A DNA stretch of 64,000 nt from Methanocalculus taiwanensis (GCF_024372745.1 NZ_VOTZ01000006.1:1-64000); one strand, 5' to 3'; positions 54,327-63,054 are shown, counted from the first letter of the stretch. Notes: generated by a model from the letters alone, not told the origin. A program made the numbers and translations.

Positions 54327-54905
54327 GGGGCGTTGAGGAGAGGGGTCACAGGCCAGCAGATGTTTTCAGGACGATAGAAGTGGCCGGTAAGCGCTTGTGG
54401 CTGCATGACAATCCTGCCTGAAGATTTCAGGTATTGACCCCTCGTTCCTCCGGGGGGGCACTCCTCAATCCCCCTCCGGTTCTCGGGGTGGGCGGCCTTC
54501 GGCCACCGAGCGGGGCTGATCGCCCCGCCGAGAGGATGGGAGCGCTTTCAGCGCTTATGTGGTTGTACTGGTTCTCAGAAGATGCACACAACACTCTGTT
54601 GTGCCGCGCCCTGCCGCGCCCATTTGAAAAAAGGAACATAAGCTACCTGCTGGTCGCGTCCGTACTATCCCGTGCACCGCATCTCCATGGGCTTACCCTC
54701 CACCCGAACCGGGTACCGGAGCTCCCCGCGATTGCCCGGACCCCCCTGCTATCCTTACACCCCCCTTCAGGTGAAGGGGGGGCAGGGGGGATTGCCTAAA
54801 GGAGGGGTGTCACAGTACAGCAGATACATACCTGAAATGCATCTGTCTGTAAGCGCTTGTGGCTACATGACAATCCTGCCTGCTGATTTCAGGTATTGAC
54901 CCCTC
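54327..54905. repeat. GC-rich repeat array, copy 1 (blocks R1-R2-R3-R1)
   Basis: The 785 bases between thiI and hicB contain no credible gene but hold repeat blocks found again downstream. R1 (54330-54440, 54788-54905) includes GTAAGCGCTTGTGGCT and CAGGTATTGACCCCTCG. R2 (54437-54560) is made of hairpins: GGCCTTCGGCC, CGGGGCTGATCGCCCCG and AGCGCTTTCAGCGCT. R3 (54600-54790) includes GTCGCGTCCGTACTATCCC and CCCCTTCAGGTGAAGGGG. Open frames here share peptide runs only because the DNA is repeated. Role unknown. Confidence 0.8.
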
Positions 54906-55054
54906 GTTCCCGAGGGTAGGGAGTCTCCCTGCCCATCTTTGATGAACGGATCCTTCCATCTCCTATGGGGCACAACTCCGGTTCCAGGAGACCGCCAAAC
55001 CTGTACTTTATCGTAGGTTAGAGAGTAACCATAGAGGTAATCAGGGATAAGATC

Positions 55055-55291
55055 ATGAGGAAAATACAATTAACTGTTATGATCTGGGAGGAAGAGGGAT
55101 TATATGTCTCAAAGTGCCCTGAAATCGAGGTTAGCAGTTGCGGAAATTCTCCACAGGAAGCCCTTGACAATATCCATGAAGCGATCACTCTTTACCTGGA
55201 TAATGCCCGGGCTCTTGACATGATGGAAGAGATTGAATTAGCTCTACGAGCTCGCCATAAATTTACCTCGATGATCGAGGTCGAGGCATGA
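55055..55291 (+). CDS. hicB: HicB-type antitoxin
   Basis: A 78-residue antitoxin with the degenerate-RNase fold of HicB: LTVMIWEEEGLYVSKCPEI (beta hairpin), SCGNSPQEALDNIHEAITLYL (helix). It lacks the C-terminal HTH of longer HicBs. It neutralises the HicA encoded next, with a four-base ATGA overlap. The order hicB-hicA is the reverse of many bacterial loci. Located between two repeat arrays. Confidence 0.88.
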   Translation: MRKIQLTVMIWEEEGLYVSKCPEIEVSSCGNSPQEALDNIHEAITLYLDNARALDMMEEIELALRARHKFTSMIEVEA

Positions 55292-55521
55292 GAAAACTCC
55301 CCCTTCTTTCTTCAGAGGTAATAATCAAAAAGTTGAAGAAAGCAGGGTTTACAGATGCGCCATTTCAGGGGAAAGGGAGCCATTCTGCACTATACAAAGT
55401 ACGGGATGATGGTAGAAAACTATTGGTTATTATCCCAAAGAACAATCCGGTTCCTCGTGGCACCCTCATATCTATTATAAAACAGGCCGATCTTACAAAA
55501 GAAGAATTCAATGTACTTTGA
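55288..55521 (+). CDS. hicA: HicA-type mRNA interferase toxin
   Basis: A 77-residue toxin with the dsRBD-like HicA fold: SSEVIIKKLKKAGF (helix), the catalytic His in GKGSHSALYKV (~33), and a C-terminal VPRGTLISIIKQADLT helix. It cleaves mRNA when free of HicB. All key positions are intact, so the module is probably functional. Confidence 0.9.
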   Translation: MRKLPLLSSEVIIKKLKKAGFTDAPFQGKGSHSALYKVRDDGRKLLVIIPKNNPVPRGTLISIIKQADLTKEEFNVL

Positions 55522-55589
55522 ATTTCAACGACCGAACACGATTCTCTTCTTTCTTCCTTCCTTTCAGATTACACAAAATGATCGGGGAA

Positions 55590-56003
55590 CTTCTGTGTCT
55601 GCCGCGCCCATTAGAAAAGAGGAACTAAAGCAGCCTGCAATCGCGTCCGTACTATCCCGTGCACCGCATCTCCATGGGCTTACCCCCGCCCGGTGCGGCT
55701 GCCGGCGCTCCCCGCGATTGCTCAGACCCCTCTGCTATCCTCACTCCCCCCTTCAGGTGAAGGGGGGCAGGGGGGATTGCCTGTGAGGAGAATGTCACAA
55801 TACAGCAGATGCTTTCAGGAAGATAGAGTGGCCTGTAAGCGCTTGTCGAAAAAGGTCGATGAGGTATGCTACCTTGAACGTGACCCCTCGCCCCTCCGGG
55901 GGGGCACCCCTCAATCTACCTCAATCTCCCTCCGGTTCTCGAGGTGGGCGATCTATCGGCCACCGAGCGGGGCTGATCGCCCCGCCGAGAGGAGGGAGGG
56001 GGG
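55590..56003. repeat. GC-rich repeat array, copy 2 (R3-R1-R2)
   Basis: Between hicA and the PIN module. R3 at 55600-55790 (the GTGCACCGCATCTCCATGGG stretch and the CCCTTCAGGTGAAGGGG hairpin), a shortened R1 at 55786-55885 (TGTAAGCGCTTGT kept) and R2 at 55880-56003 (CCACCGAGCGGGGCTGATCG). No gene seen in 55522-56238 beyond this. Confidence 0.8.
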
Positions 56004-56238
56004 CTCCCGTGCCCACCTCTTGTCACTGGTCTCTCCTTCCTTCTCAACTACGTTTCTCATTCGCTGTCACTTATGTAGAAAGGGATCTTCAGTGAGGATG
56101 ACACCACACTATCCAGCTGGTATTTGCTCAGGAATCAGGGTATGTATCAATTAGAAATTTGGAGAAGAGTCTTATGTGTATTTTTTGGAAAACATAATCT
56201 GCTTAAAAGACACACATCAGGATAAAAGGGGTGCAACA

Positions 56239-56448
56239 ATGAGTGTACAGTATATCTATGATTCTGCAGGAAAGAAGACAGGAGTTATCATTCCCATTGA
56301 TCTCTGGGAGACGCTGCAAGATAAGCGGTTAGCAGAAGAGCCGGTTGGCATTTCAGATCCAGGGAAATACAGGGGTATATACCGGGATCTGAAGGTTGAT
56401 CTGAAGACAGAAATCCGGAAACTGCGTGATGAATGGACGCGAATATGA
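56239..56448 (+). CDS. Antitoxin of PIN-domain module
   Basis: A 69-residue protein beginning MSVQYIYDSAGKKTGVIIP, an N-terminal beta hairpin like that of small VapB/Phd-type antitoxins (one linear stretch 'D..G...gVviP...We'), followed by an acidic helical tail that would wrap the toxin. The in-frame upstream ATG at 56176 was rejected: GGGGTG lies just before ATG 56239. The TGA overlaps the toxin ATG at 56445. Confidence 0.75.
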   Translation: MSVQYIYDSAGKKTGVIIPIDLWETLQDKRLAEEPVGISDPGKYRGIYRDLKVDLKTEIRKLRDEWTRI

Positions 56449-56843
56449 AGCGGTATCTCCTTGATACAAATATTCTCATCTACTATCTTGCTGATGAGAT
56501 TCCCTTATTACAGCTACCTGAGATAGAAAAAATGCTCAATCACTCTTTTCGAATATCTATAATCACAAAGATTGAGTTACTTGGCTGGAAGAAACAATCT
56601 CCGGAAGAATATATAAAAGCAGATGAATTTATTCATTCTGCTGAAGTTTATCCCCTTAATGACAGTATTGCTGATTGCGCAATTAACATCCGGCGATCAT
56701 ATGGGGTATCTCTTCCAGATGCTGTCATTGCAGGAACCGCTCTTGTTCACGACTGTATACTGGTCACCCGAAATGTACGTGACTTTTCAAAAATCCATTC
56801 ACTCAGCCTGCTGAATCCATTTGATAATGACAGGATGGTATAG
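56445..56843 (+). CDS. vapC: VapC-type PIN-domain toxin
   Basis: A 132-residue PIN ribonuclease. Acidic residues of the active site: Asp in YLLDTNILIYYL (~6), Glu in ITKIELLGW (~44), Asp in SLPDAVIAGTAL (~93), Asp in TRNVRDFSK (~113). All four are intact. The start is ATG 56445 by ATGA overlap with the antitoxin; an ATG at 56433 is also in frame. It cleaves RNA, classically tRNA or rRNA; target unknown. Confidence 0.88.
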   Translation: MKRYLLDTNILIYYLADEIPLLQLPEIEKMLNHSFRISIITKIELLGWKKQSPEEYIKADEFIHSAEVYPLNDSIADCAINIRRSYGVSLPDAVIAGTALVHDCILVTRNVRDFSKIHSLSLLNPFDNDRMV

Positions 56844-56847
56844 TACA

Positions 56848-56935
56848 CTGACCCCTCACGCCTCCCGGTTCTCGGGGTGGGCGATCTATCAGCCACCGAG
56901 CGGGGCTGATCGCCTCGCCGAGAGGATGAGTAGCT
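56848..56935. repeat. GC-rich repeat, copy 3 (R2 only)
   Basis: A short R2 copy directly after the PIN toxin stop, with TGACCCCTC at its left edge and the CCACCGAGCGGGGCTGATCG core hairpin. Slightly diverged. Confidence 0.75.
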
Positions 56936-57022
56936 TTTTTTCAAATATCTCTTGTGACCGAGAATCTGGAGAATAGTCACCTTTTTTCGTCATCTATTGA
57001 GAACATTGTGCTCTCTGATCTG

Positions 57023-57325
57023 TCAATTGGATTGTGGAGAGAGATCAGCATCATGTCTACCTGGCAATCGTCTATCCTGACGAATGTGACGCTGCCAGGT
57101 AACGGGATCATCAATCTCGCCAAATACATTCATTTTTGACAATGTATTCAGCGCAGCAGCCATTCGCTTACCCCGTTGTGCATGACTATCTTCAACAGAA
57201 GGAATCTGATCATCCACTATTGTGATCAAAACAGGGACCGGTGAATGCGTTGGAATGAGCCTCTCTGTATCATTATCCCATTCGACATGATTATCTTTGA
57301 TCAATGCTCTGAATGTCCGAAGCAT
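57023..57325 (-). CDS. Orphan VapB-like antitoxin
   Basis: A 100-residue protein. The end of the reading frame, DPVTWQRHIRQDRRLPGR, matches the C-terminal signature (DP-x-x-WQ-x-x-x-R-x-DR-x-LPGR) of a class of antitoxins normally followed, with an overlap, by a PIN toxin. The N-terminal part (TFRALIKDNHVEWDND) is the usual beta-rich dimerisation end. No PIN gene follows on this strand: only a short frame (56977-57054) beginning MMLISL remains. Probably a degraded module with the toxin lost. Confidence 0.65.
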   Translation of the reverse strand: MLRTFRALIKDNHVEWDNDTERLIPTHSPVPVLITIVDDQIPSVEDSHAQRGKRMAAALNTLSKMNVFGEIDDPVTWQRHIRQDRRLPGRHDADLSPQSN

Positions 57326-57534
57326 GCTCTCTTCACCCGTGAAAAACTGTTATTGACTTAAGCCCGAAATAGCACTACGTGATGTAGACGTACACTCTTC
57401 TATGAACTATATAATTTCAGGAATATAAATTTCTTCTGCCATTCTATAATGAGGAAATACCAAAAAATGGAATCTCGGTTCCTCTCATATTTCCATTGCC
57501 AGCCCTCTCGTTTTCACTCAGTAAATACAGGTGT

Positions 57535-58262
57535 AGTATCCCCCTGCTATCCTCACCCCCCCTTCAGGTGAAAGGGGGCAGGGGGGTTTGCCTAAAGGAG
57601 GGGTGTCACAGTACAGCAGATGTATAATTGAAATGCATCTGTCTGTAAGCGCTTGTGATTGTATGGCAATCCTGCCTGCAGATTTCAGGTATTGACCCCT
57701 CGCCCCTCCGGGGGGGCACTGCCATCCCCTCCGGTTCTCGGAGTGGGCGGCCTTCGGCCACCGAGCGGGGCTGATCGCCCCGCCGAGAGGATGGAAGCGC
57801 TTTCAGCGCTTATTGTGTTGTAACAGCTTTCTGTCAGATAACAGATGTATATTTTGCCGTGCCCTGCCGCGCCCATTTGAAAAGAGGAACATAAGCTACC
57901 TGCTGGTCGCGTCCGTACTATCCCGTGCACCGCATCTCCATGGGCTTACCCCCGCCCGGTGCGGCTGCCGGCGCTCCCCGCGATTGCTCAGACCCCCCTG
58001 CTATCCTCACTCCCCCCTTCAGGTGAAGGGGGGCAGGGGGGATTGCCTAAAGGAGGAGTGTCACAGTACAGCAGATACATACCTGAAAAGTGCCTGCCTG
58101 TAAGCGCTTGTGGCTGCATAACAATCCTGCCTGCTGATTTCAAGTATTGACCCCTCGTTCCTCCGGGGGGGGCACTCCTCAATCCCCCTCCGGTTCCCGG
58201 CGGGGCGATCCGGCAGCTACCGGGATGTAGCCGAAGAACCCCGCAGTCAGGATGATGGCGCT
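57535..58262. repeat. GC-rich repeat array, copies 4 and 5 (R3-R1-R2-R3-R1-R2)
   Basis: The 1150 bases between the orphan antitoxin and the DUF2150 gene hold a partial R3 (57540-57592), R1 (57590-57705), R2 (57702-57815), full R3 (57855-58045), R1 (58040-58160) and R2-like end (58150-58262). The order R1-R2-R3 is the same as at 54.3-54.9 kb, so one unit is about 450 bases and is tandem here. 57326-57534 and 58263-58477 show nothing recognisable. Confidence 0.8.
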
Positions 58263-58477
58263 CTCGCTCAGACCATTTGTACTGGCCTCTCTTCTCTTCA
58301 ACCACGGTTTTTCATCCACTGTCGCCTGGAAAGGATCTCCTGTGAGGATGATACCACACCATCGATCTGATAGCTGCTTATGAATCGGGAATTCTGGCGA
58401 TCAGATATGAGCAGAAGAGTCGGTTGATGAGAGAAGCGGTAACCTCTTTAAAGATCTGAGTAGGATGGTACAATGAA

Positions 58478-59098
58478 ATGGCGCGGAAGAAGAGTGAAGC
58501 AAAAAAGGAAGAGCCGATGAAACTCTTCTATATCTTCTATAATCAGGAACGATGGGATAACTGGCTTGCAACGCTTGCTGACGCAGACTTTGAGGGCGAT
58601 GGCGAGGAGATGCCGGAAGGATTCCGGATGCTTGAGAACTTCAGCGAGGATATCACGCTTGCGGTCCTGAAGATCATCAGGCTCTGGCAGAACGAGCGGA
58701 TCAGCCTTGAGGATGCCAGCCAGAAGCTCGCTGAAGTAGAGGCGATCGTGATGGGGCCGGTTCCCGAGGATGAGCTTGGCGAGATCATCGGATCTGTCCA
58801 GATCGCGATGATGGTCGTCTTTGCCTCATGCAGGAACTTCCTTGCAGGCATGAGTGAGGCGGATATCAAGGCGCTTGTAAAAGACGGGAAGAAAGCAGCA
58901 GACAAGGATCCCGAAGAGGCGCTCCGGATTGCCGCTGAGATCGGATCTGCCGTCATCGGCGGTGCCGCCTGCTGTGCCCGGTACGTGAAGGATACCGATG
59001 ATCCGACGATCTTTGATGAGTGGCTTGCGGCTGTCGAGAAGATGGGCGAGGCGATGAAGTCCCTAAAGAAGTTCGATGAGGAGCCAGGAGAAGCATAA
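58478..59098 (+). CDS. DUF2150 protein
   Basis: A 206-residue acidic helical protein matching archaeal DUF2150 by its YIFYNQERWDNWLATL start, the MEFENF-like MLENFSEDI block, and the central ISLEDASQKLAEVEAIV. No signal, no TM. Found widely in methanogens, role unknown. Its stop TAA is followed directly by the GTG of the next gene, so they form an operon. Confidence 0.75.
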   Translation: MARKKSEAKKEEPMKLFYIFYNQERWDNWLATLADADFEGDGEEMPEGFRMLENFSEDITLAVLKIIRLWQNERISLEDASQKLAEVEAIVMGPVPEDELGEIIGSVQIAMMVVFASCRNFLAGMSEADIKALVKDGKKAADKDPEEALRIAAEIGSAVIGGAACCARYVKDTDDPTIFDEWLAAVEKMGEAMKSLKKFDEEPGEA

Positions 59099-59551
59099 GT
59101 GATCGCAAGCAAGGCCCGGCTCCGTGCAGTCCGTAAGATCCAGCGCGTCGCCGGGTACCGCCTGCCTGATTTCGCCTTCCATGGTGCGAACCTGGAGATG
59201 ATCGATGGCGGGATCAACTATGAGCAGCTCGATTCCACACTCCGGGAACAGCTCCTCCGGTTCCAGAAGGATTTTCTGGACTGCAACTGCAAAGGGAGGC
59301 CGCTCTGCGGATGCCCGGAGCGAAGGTTCGTCCTCATGCTCATCGAGCTCCGGACGCTGGGCCTCGACCACCGCGAGATCCATGCCCATCTCCTCGATGA
59401 GTACGGGATCGACCTCTTCCCCGCTGATATCCTCTCATTTCTTGAAGACGCCGTCCACCGGCTCGAGGCGATCCGGAGGGTCGCCGAGCTCGAGGGGCAG
59501 CTGGAGCTTGCGAAGAAGACGGAAGCGGCGATTGCGGGGATAGAGCAGTAA
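59099..59551 (+). CDS. DUF5814-like Cys-rich hypothetical protein
   Basis: A 150-residue protein. It has a Cys cluster, DCNCKGRPLCGCPERRF (~62-78), likely metal-binding, followed by a helical region (LRTLGLDHREIHAHLLDEYG) and a terminal coiled coil. This resembles DUF5814, a domain also fused to archaeal DEAD-box helicases; I am unsure of the name. Starts at GTG immediately after the DUF2150 stop, with AGGAG in the end of that gene. Confidence 0.65.
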   Translation: MIASKARLRAVRKIQRVAGYRLPDFAFHGANLEMIDGGINYEQLDSTLREQLLRFQKDFLDCNCKGRPLCGCPERRFVLMLIELRTLGLDHREIHAHLLDEYGIDLFPADILSFLEDAVHRLEAIRRVAELEGQLELAKKTEAAIAGIEQ

Positions 59552-59561
59552 TAGTAGAGAC

Positions 59562-59690
59562 TCTTCTCCAAAATTCTGATCTTTTGGGTTTTTCACCATT
59601 CATGGGAATGGGAGATATATCCCGTTGCCACATTCGGGTAATGGGGCGTTTGAAGCATCTTCGGACGGGGGCGGGGGAGAATGAATGTTT
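59562..59690 (+). repeat. Hairpin-arm repeat family 2, partial copy
   Basis: Begins GACTCTTCTCCAAAATTCTG (59569-59588), the same terminus as the copy at 60613, and continues with a diverged version of the GAGATCCCGATG...CGGATCATTGGGAG stretch up to GGGGGAGAATG. Its middle and second arm are absent. 59691-59841 shows nothing else. Confidence 0.6.
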
Positions 59691-59841
59691 TTCACCCAGC
59701 AAAGCCCTTCTCCAAAATAATTCCAAGCCTGTCATTCGACTGGTTGAAACCAAAAATCTTAAAATCCACTTATTCAGCCATTGACATGAATGCAGAAATC
59801 CGACGCTATTGGGGATTTCCGGACCCCCGTTGACAAGGTAT

Positions 59842-60261
59842 TTAGACAGTCCCTTCTCGCAGGTGGATACGGTGTAAATTGGGTATTCTTTTGAAGTCTT
59901 TCACATTATCTGTAATGATTCCGTCAAGCCTGAGATCAAGGCAATGTTGTGCGATGAGTGCGTCATTTATCCGTACATTTGATACATGACTGAGATCAAC
60001 TGCGCTCATGACTGTGGTCTTCTCAATAGGATAGTAATCAAAATACCGTGATTTCAGGATTTTTATTGTTCTGCTATGCGATTGTTCATTATTGAGTAAT
60101 CTCTGAAGTTTGTATTGTACTTCTGATATGATGATTGTATTGACCACGAAAGTACACCCTTGATCAATCAATGTCAGCAATCTCTCCCTGGCCAGGGGGT
60201 ATTCGGGCATATCCGCGATATTCGCAAAGATCAGGATGTTTGAATCGACCATCACCTTCAT
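59842..60261 (-). CDS. vapC: VapC-type PIN-domain toxin
   Basis: A 139-residue PIN ribonuclease: Asp in VMVDSNILIFAN (~6), Glu in IIISEVQYKL (~46), Asp in VRINDALIAQH (~97) and Asp in ITDNVKDFKR (~116). The active site is complete. ATG 60261 overlaps the antitoxin TGA. It is not a copy of the PIN toxin at 56445; similarity is only in the motifs. Confidence 0.87.
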   Translation of the reverse strand: MKVMVDSNILIFANIADMPEYPLARERLLTLIDQGCTFVVNTIIISEVQYKLQRLLNNEQSHSRTIKILKSRYFDYYPIEKTTVMSAVDLSHVSNVRINDALIAQHCLDLRLDGIITDNVKDFKRIPNLHRIHLREGTV

Positions 60262-60497
60262 GATGACCACAGTTCATCTTCCAGCTGATCAAGGTTATCG
60301 TGGGACTTATTATGACTATGTGCTGGTGAATTGATCGCTTCAATAAATGGATCATCATCGCCGGTCTTCTTCAGGATGATGGTATGTGAGTTCTCCTGTT
60401 GTATAACAAATGTATCGTTGGGCTTGATCTTCAATATGTCTTTCACACTTTTTAAAGACACATTAAATTGTTCATCAACATTTACCACGATTTCCAT
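60258..60497 (-). CDS. vapB: AbrB-like VapB antitoxin
   Basis: A 79-residue antitoxin. The first ~45 residues (VVNVDEQFNVSLKSVKDIL, then IKPNDTFVIQQE and TIILKK) form the swapped-hairpin AbrB/MazE DNA-binding fold. The acidic tail LDQLEDELWSS would block the toxin. It would repress its own operon. ATGA overlap with the toxin. Confidence 0.82.
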   Translation of the reverse strand: MEIVVNVDEQFNVSLKSVKDILKIKPNDTFVIQQENSHTIILKKTGDDDPFIEAINSPAHSHNKSHDNLDQLEDELWSS

Positions 60498-60612
60498 CAC
60501 GAACCTCCGGTACCTATCAATGTTTCCATACTTTTATAATACTTCATGCTGCATCCCACTTCTTCAGGACTGTCTATACTTCTCGTGATACCATATCAGC
60601 GGGCATAATGAA

Positions 60613-60905
60613 AATGACTCTTCTCCAAAATTCTGATCTTTTGGGTTTTCCTGAATTCTTAGGGCCATGGGATTGATCCTATTGGAGATCCCGATGTAAC
60701 CGGATCATTGGGAGTGATTGACGCAGGTGCGGTGCGGGGAAGGGCGAGAATGCTTCGGGGCTGCCAGAGCAGATAAAAACCCGATTCGATAGAATCGCCT
60801 TTCAGGTAGCTCTCTTAAGCAAGTGTGTATCGCCTCTGCCATCCTTCTCCCTCCACTTGCCCCGCCCCCGATACCCACGTCGCACATGCTTTGAGCTACC
60901 CACAT
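60613..60905 (+). repeat. Hairpin-arm repeat family 2, copy 1
   Basis: Starts GACTCTTCTCCAAAATTCTG; GC-rich arms (GCAGGTGCGGTGCGGGG near 60725 and CCCCGCCCCCGATACCCACG near 60858) are inverted relative to each other. The middle (GAATGCTTCGGGGCTGCC, hairpin CGATTCGATAGAATCG, CTTTCAGGTAGCTCT) matches the middle of the copy at 62.2 kb in direct orientation. No gene in 60501-60953. Confidence 0.75.
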
Positions 60906-60953
60906 GAAATAACGAGAAGGCTTTTTATTAGCCATTCCCGGGAGTGAAGGGTA

Positions 60954-61757
60954 CTATCCCCCTCTCTGCTCCACCATATCTTTCACAGTCACATCCGGGT
61001 GATGGTACCGGCGCCTCCCCTTTGTCCTCCCCCCTATTTCGACTGCCTCCTGCGGGCACCAGTGGATACAGGCATAGCACCAGGTGCAGTTACTCCCCCA
61101 GGTGACGGTTTCATCGGTGACGGTGATGTTCCTGGTCGGGCAGATCCGGGCGCAGAGTCCGCACCGGTTGCAGCGATCGGTTGCGTGGAGCCGCCGGGGG
61201 GTGCCATAAACGGATGTGATGAGGTATCTGAAGAAGGATGCGACTACCCGGTAGGGTGTTGAGTCCGATCCTTCGAGTGGGATATCCTTCCTGCTTCTGA
61301 TTGATTCAGCAATCTCCGGGATCCGCTCCCGTGCAGCTGTAAGTATTCCTTCGACCTTCTCCTCCGGCTCCATCAGGTTCATCGGCCCGATGAAGTTCTC
61401 GGGCATCGTGATGGCTGCGCCAAGGGAGAGATGGGCGCCTTTTGCCTTGAGGAGAGCATCGAGATTGTAGAGGGCGCCCCCGGGGCTCCCGCCGCAGGTC
61501 GCGACCCCAAAAAGATAGGGGTTGCCGTGTATCTGAAGCCCTTGTACACATTCCTTCACAACAGGAGGCATATCCACATAGTAGACGGGAAATGCAAACC
61601 CGATTGCATCTGCCGTCTCTGCCTCCGGCAGGAGGGGGGCGCCTTTCATCGCCTGCGTGATCGGGATGATGGTCGTATCGCCAAGAGCATCAGCAAGCTG
61701 GCGGGCAACCGCGAGGGTGTTGCCGGTGCCGGTGAAGGTATAGATGATGGTTGTCAT
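60954..61757 (-). CDS. EFR1-type flavodoxin/ferredoxin protein
   Basis: A 267-residue protein with an N-terminal flavodoxin-like domain (FTGTGNTLAVARQLADAL, the FMN phosphate loop, ~8-25; FPVYYVDMPPVV, ~56) and a C-terminal double 4Fe-4S ferredoxin: CNRCGLCARICP (~197-208) and CTWCYACIHWCP (~225-236). This fusion is the EFR1 family, probably passing electrons between FMN and Fe-S partners. Partner unknown. It sits alone between two copies of repeat family 2. Confidence 0.87.
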   Translation of the reverse strand: MTTIIYTFTGTGNTLAVARQLADALGDTTIIPITQAMKGAPLLPEAETADAIGFAFPVYYVDMPPVVKECVQGLQIHGNPYLFGVATCGGSPGGALYNLDALLKAKGAHLSLGAAITMPENFIGPMNLMEPEEKVEGILTAARERIPEIAESIRSRKDIPLEGSDSTPYRVVASFFRYLITSVYGTPRRLHATDRCNRCGLCARICPTRNITVTDETVTWGSNCTWCYACIHWCPQEAVEIGGRTKGRRRYHHPDVTVKDMVEQRGG

Positions 61758-62114
61758 AGTATCATCAGAAGGGGTTTTATTTTAGGCATTCCGGGGAGGT
61801 TCTGTCCGGGGTATTCCGGATGCAGGGAGTGGTTCTCCTGCATTCACTCTCCCTTTTGTACAATTCAGGATAAAGATATCCACACAGGAATCTAAACAAC
61901 GGTTCTTCTCCATATTTCTGATGGGCATTGTTATCCACAAGCTATAATAATAAATGAATGCCCTCAAATCACTATTGTTTGACCAATAACAATAAGAAAA
62001 GGACATACTATATTTCTATATTCATATCAACTGCGAAATCTTCAGGCTTTATAATTATTGGTGTTAACGAGTATGAAACAATCCTCATATTACTTTAGAG
62101 AGGGGCTCATTGTA
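61758..62114. other. AT-rich intergenic region, nothing recognised
   Basis: About 350 bases between the EFR1 gene and the next repeat copy. It is notably AT-rich compared with its surroundings from ~61860 on; no supported gene or hairpin was seen. The EFR1 promoter should lie in its first part. Confidence 0.4.
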
Positions 62115-62464
62115 TCGAGTATAAGAAACCCCCCACCGCCCCTGCCCCGTCCGCACATGCTCCGCAAGGGGATCCTGGTTTGGGTATCCGCAGATACAGC
62201 GCGGGTGGGGCGGGAATGCTACGCAGGCTGCCAGAAGCAGATACATCCCCGATTCTTACGAATCGCCTTTCAGGTTGCTCTGATGAGCAAGGGTTTATCA
62301 GCTCTGTCAGCCAGCTCTCTCGCTATCCCGCCCCCCGATACCCGCGCCGCACCTGCTTCAATCACTCCCAATGATCCGTTTGTTGCATCGGGATCTCAAA
62401 TGGGATCACTCCCTTGTTCCAAAGAATTCAGGAGAAACCTGTGGATCAGAATGTTGGAGAAGAG
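62115..62464 (-). repeat. Hairpin-arm repeat family 2, copy 2
   Basis: The right edge reads, on the minus strand, GACTCTTCTCCAACATTCTG (from 62464), the same terminus as copy 1 in opposite orientation; the following AATCACTCCCAATGATCCG and GATACCCGCGCCGCACC arm are inverted matches of copy 1. The middle (GAATGCTACGCAGGCTGCC, CGATTCTTACGAATCG, CTTTCAGGTTGCTCT) is in direct orientation to copy 1. Frames through it are not genes. Confidence 0.75.
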
Positions 62465-62488
62465 TCCAAACAATTAATCGGATGAAAA

Positions 62489-62923
62489 ATGACAAAACCA
62501 GACGACGCACTCACGGCATTCAATAACGGCTTCACCTGCTCTTCGGCAGTATTCTCGGCATTCTCAGACGACCTCGGGCTCTCCGGCGATCTGGCAAAGA
62601 AGATCAGTTGCGGATTTGGCGCCGGAATCTCCCGTACCGGCAATATCTGCGGCGCCGTCTCAGGTGCCATCCTTGCAATCGGCCTGAAATACGGGAAAGC
62701 CGAAGAGGGCGATAATGCGGCAAACGAGAAGACGCGGGCGCTTGTGCGGCAGTTCATCGATGAGTTCTGCGAAAAGAACGGATCGATCAACTGCTCAGAG
62801 CTCCTCGGATATAATCTGGGCAGCCAGGATGAATATGAACAGGCGCGGGCAGAGAACCTCTTTGCGACGAAATGTCCGCAGTATGTGAGGGATGCGGCGC
62901 TGATTCTTGAGCAAATTTTATAA
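62489..62923 (+). CDS. C_GCAxxG_C_C family redox protein
   Basis: A 144-residue protein of the C_GCAxxG_C_C family, small redox-associated proteins with an unknown cofactor. Conserved points: Cys in FTCSSAVF (~18), ISCGFGAGISRTGNICGAVSGA (~40-61), Cys in SINCSELLG (~102), and Cys in TKCPQYVRDA (~129). In the middle motif the spacing fits (GNICGAVSG). It starts 24 bases after the edge of repeat copy 2. Redox partner unknown. Confidence 0.87.
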   Translation: MTKPDDALTAFNNGFTCSSAVFSAFSDDLGLSGDLAKKISCGFGAGISRTGNICGAVSGAILAIGLKYGKAEEGDNAANEKTRALVRQFIDEFCEKNGSINCSELLGYNLGSQDEYEQARAENLFATKCPQYVRDAALILEQIL

Positions 62924-63054
62924 AGAGAAAATCACATAAAAACTCTTTTAATCGCATTTAGAGCCCGTTCAACAGAGATTGGCTACACGATCAGATACCC
63001 ACAAATCCATCTGGTTTATCGTGAATTACACGCAACATGTAATGGATTGTTACT

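Noticed and set aside
54434-54799. Open frame in repeat copy 1, with similar peptides at 55511-55786 and 57813-58103
   Set aside because: The shared peptide (for example ASVLSRAPHLHGLT) arises from the repeated R3 DNA; frames have different starts and ends, hairpin-rich composition and no ribosome site.
57685-57930. Minus-strand frame through R2, resembling one at 54427-54639
   Set aside because: Same repeat artefact; Pro/Arg/Gly-rich product without a domain.
54327-58262. CRISPR array
   Set aside because: Repeats are hundreds of bases long with non-uniform spacing by genes; no short regular repeats, no cas genes.
62058-62477. Open frame of 139 codons through repeat family 2
   Set aside because: Coincides with hairpin arms of the repeat, and the equivalent frame is broken in the copy at 60.6 kb.
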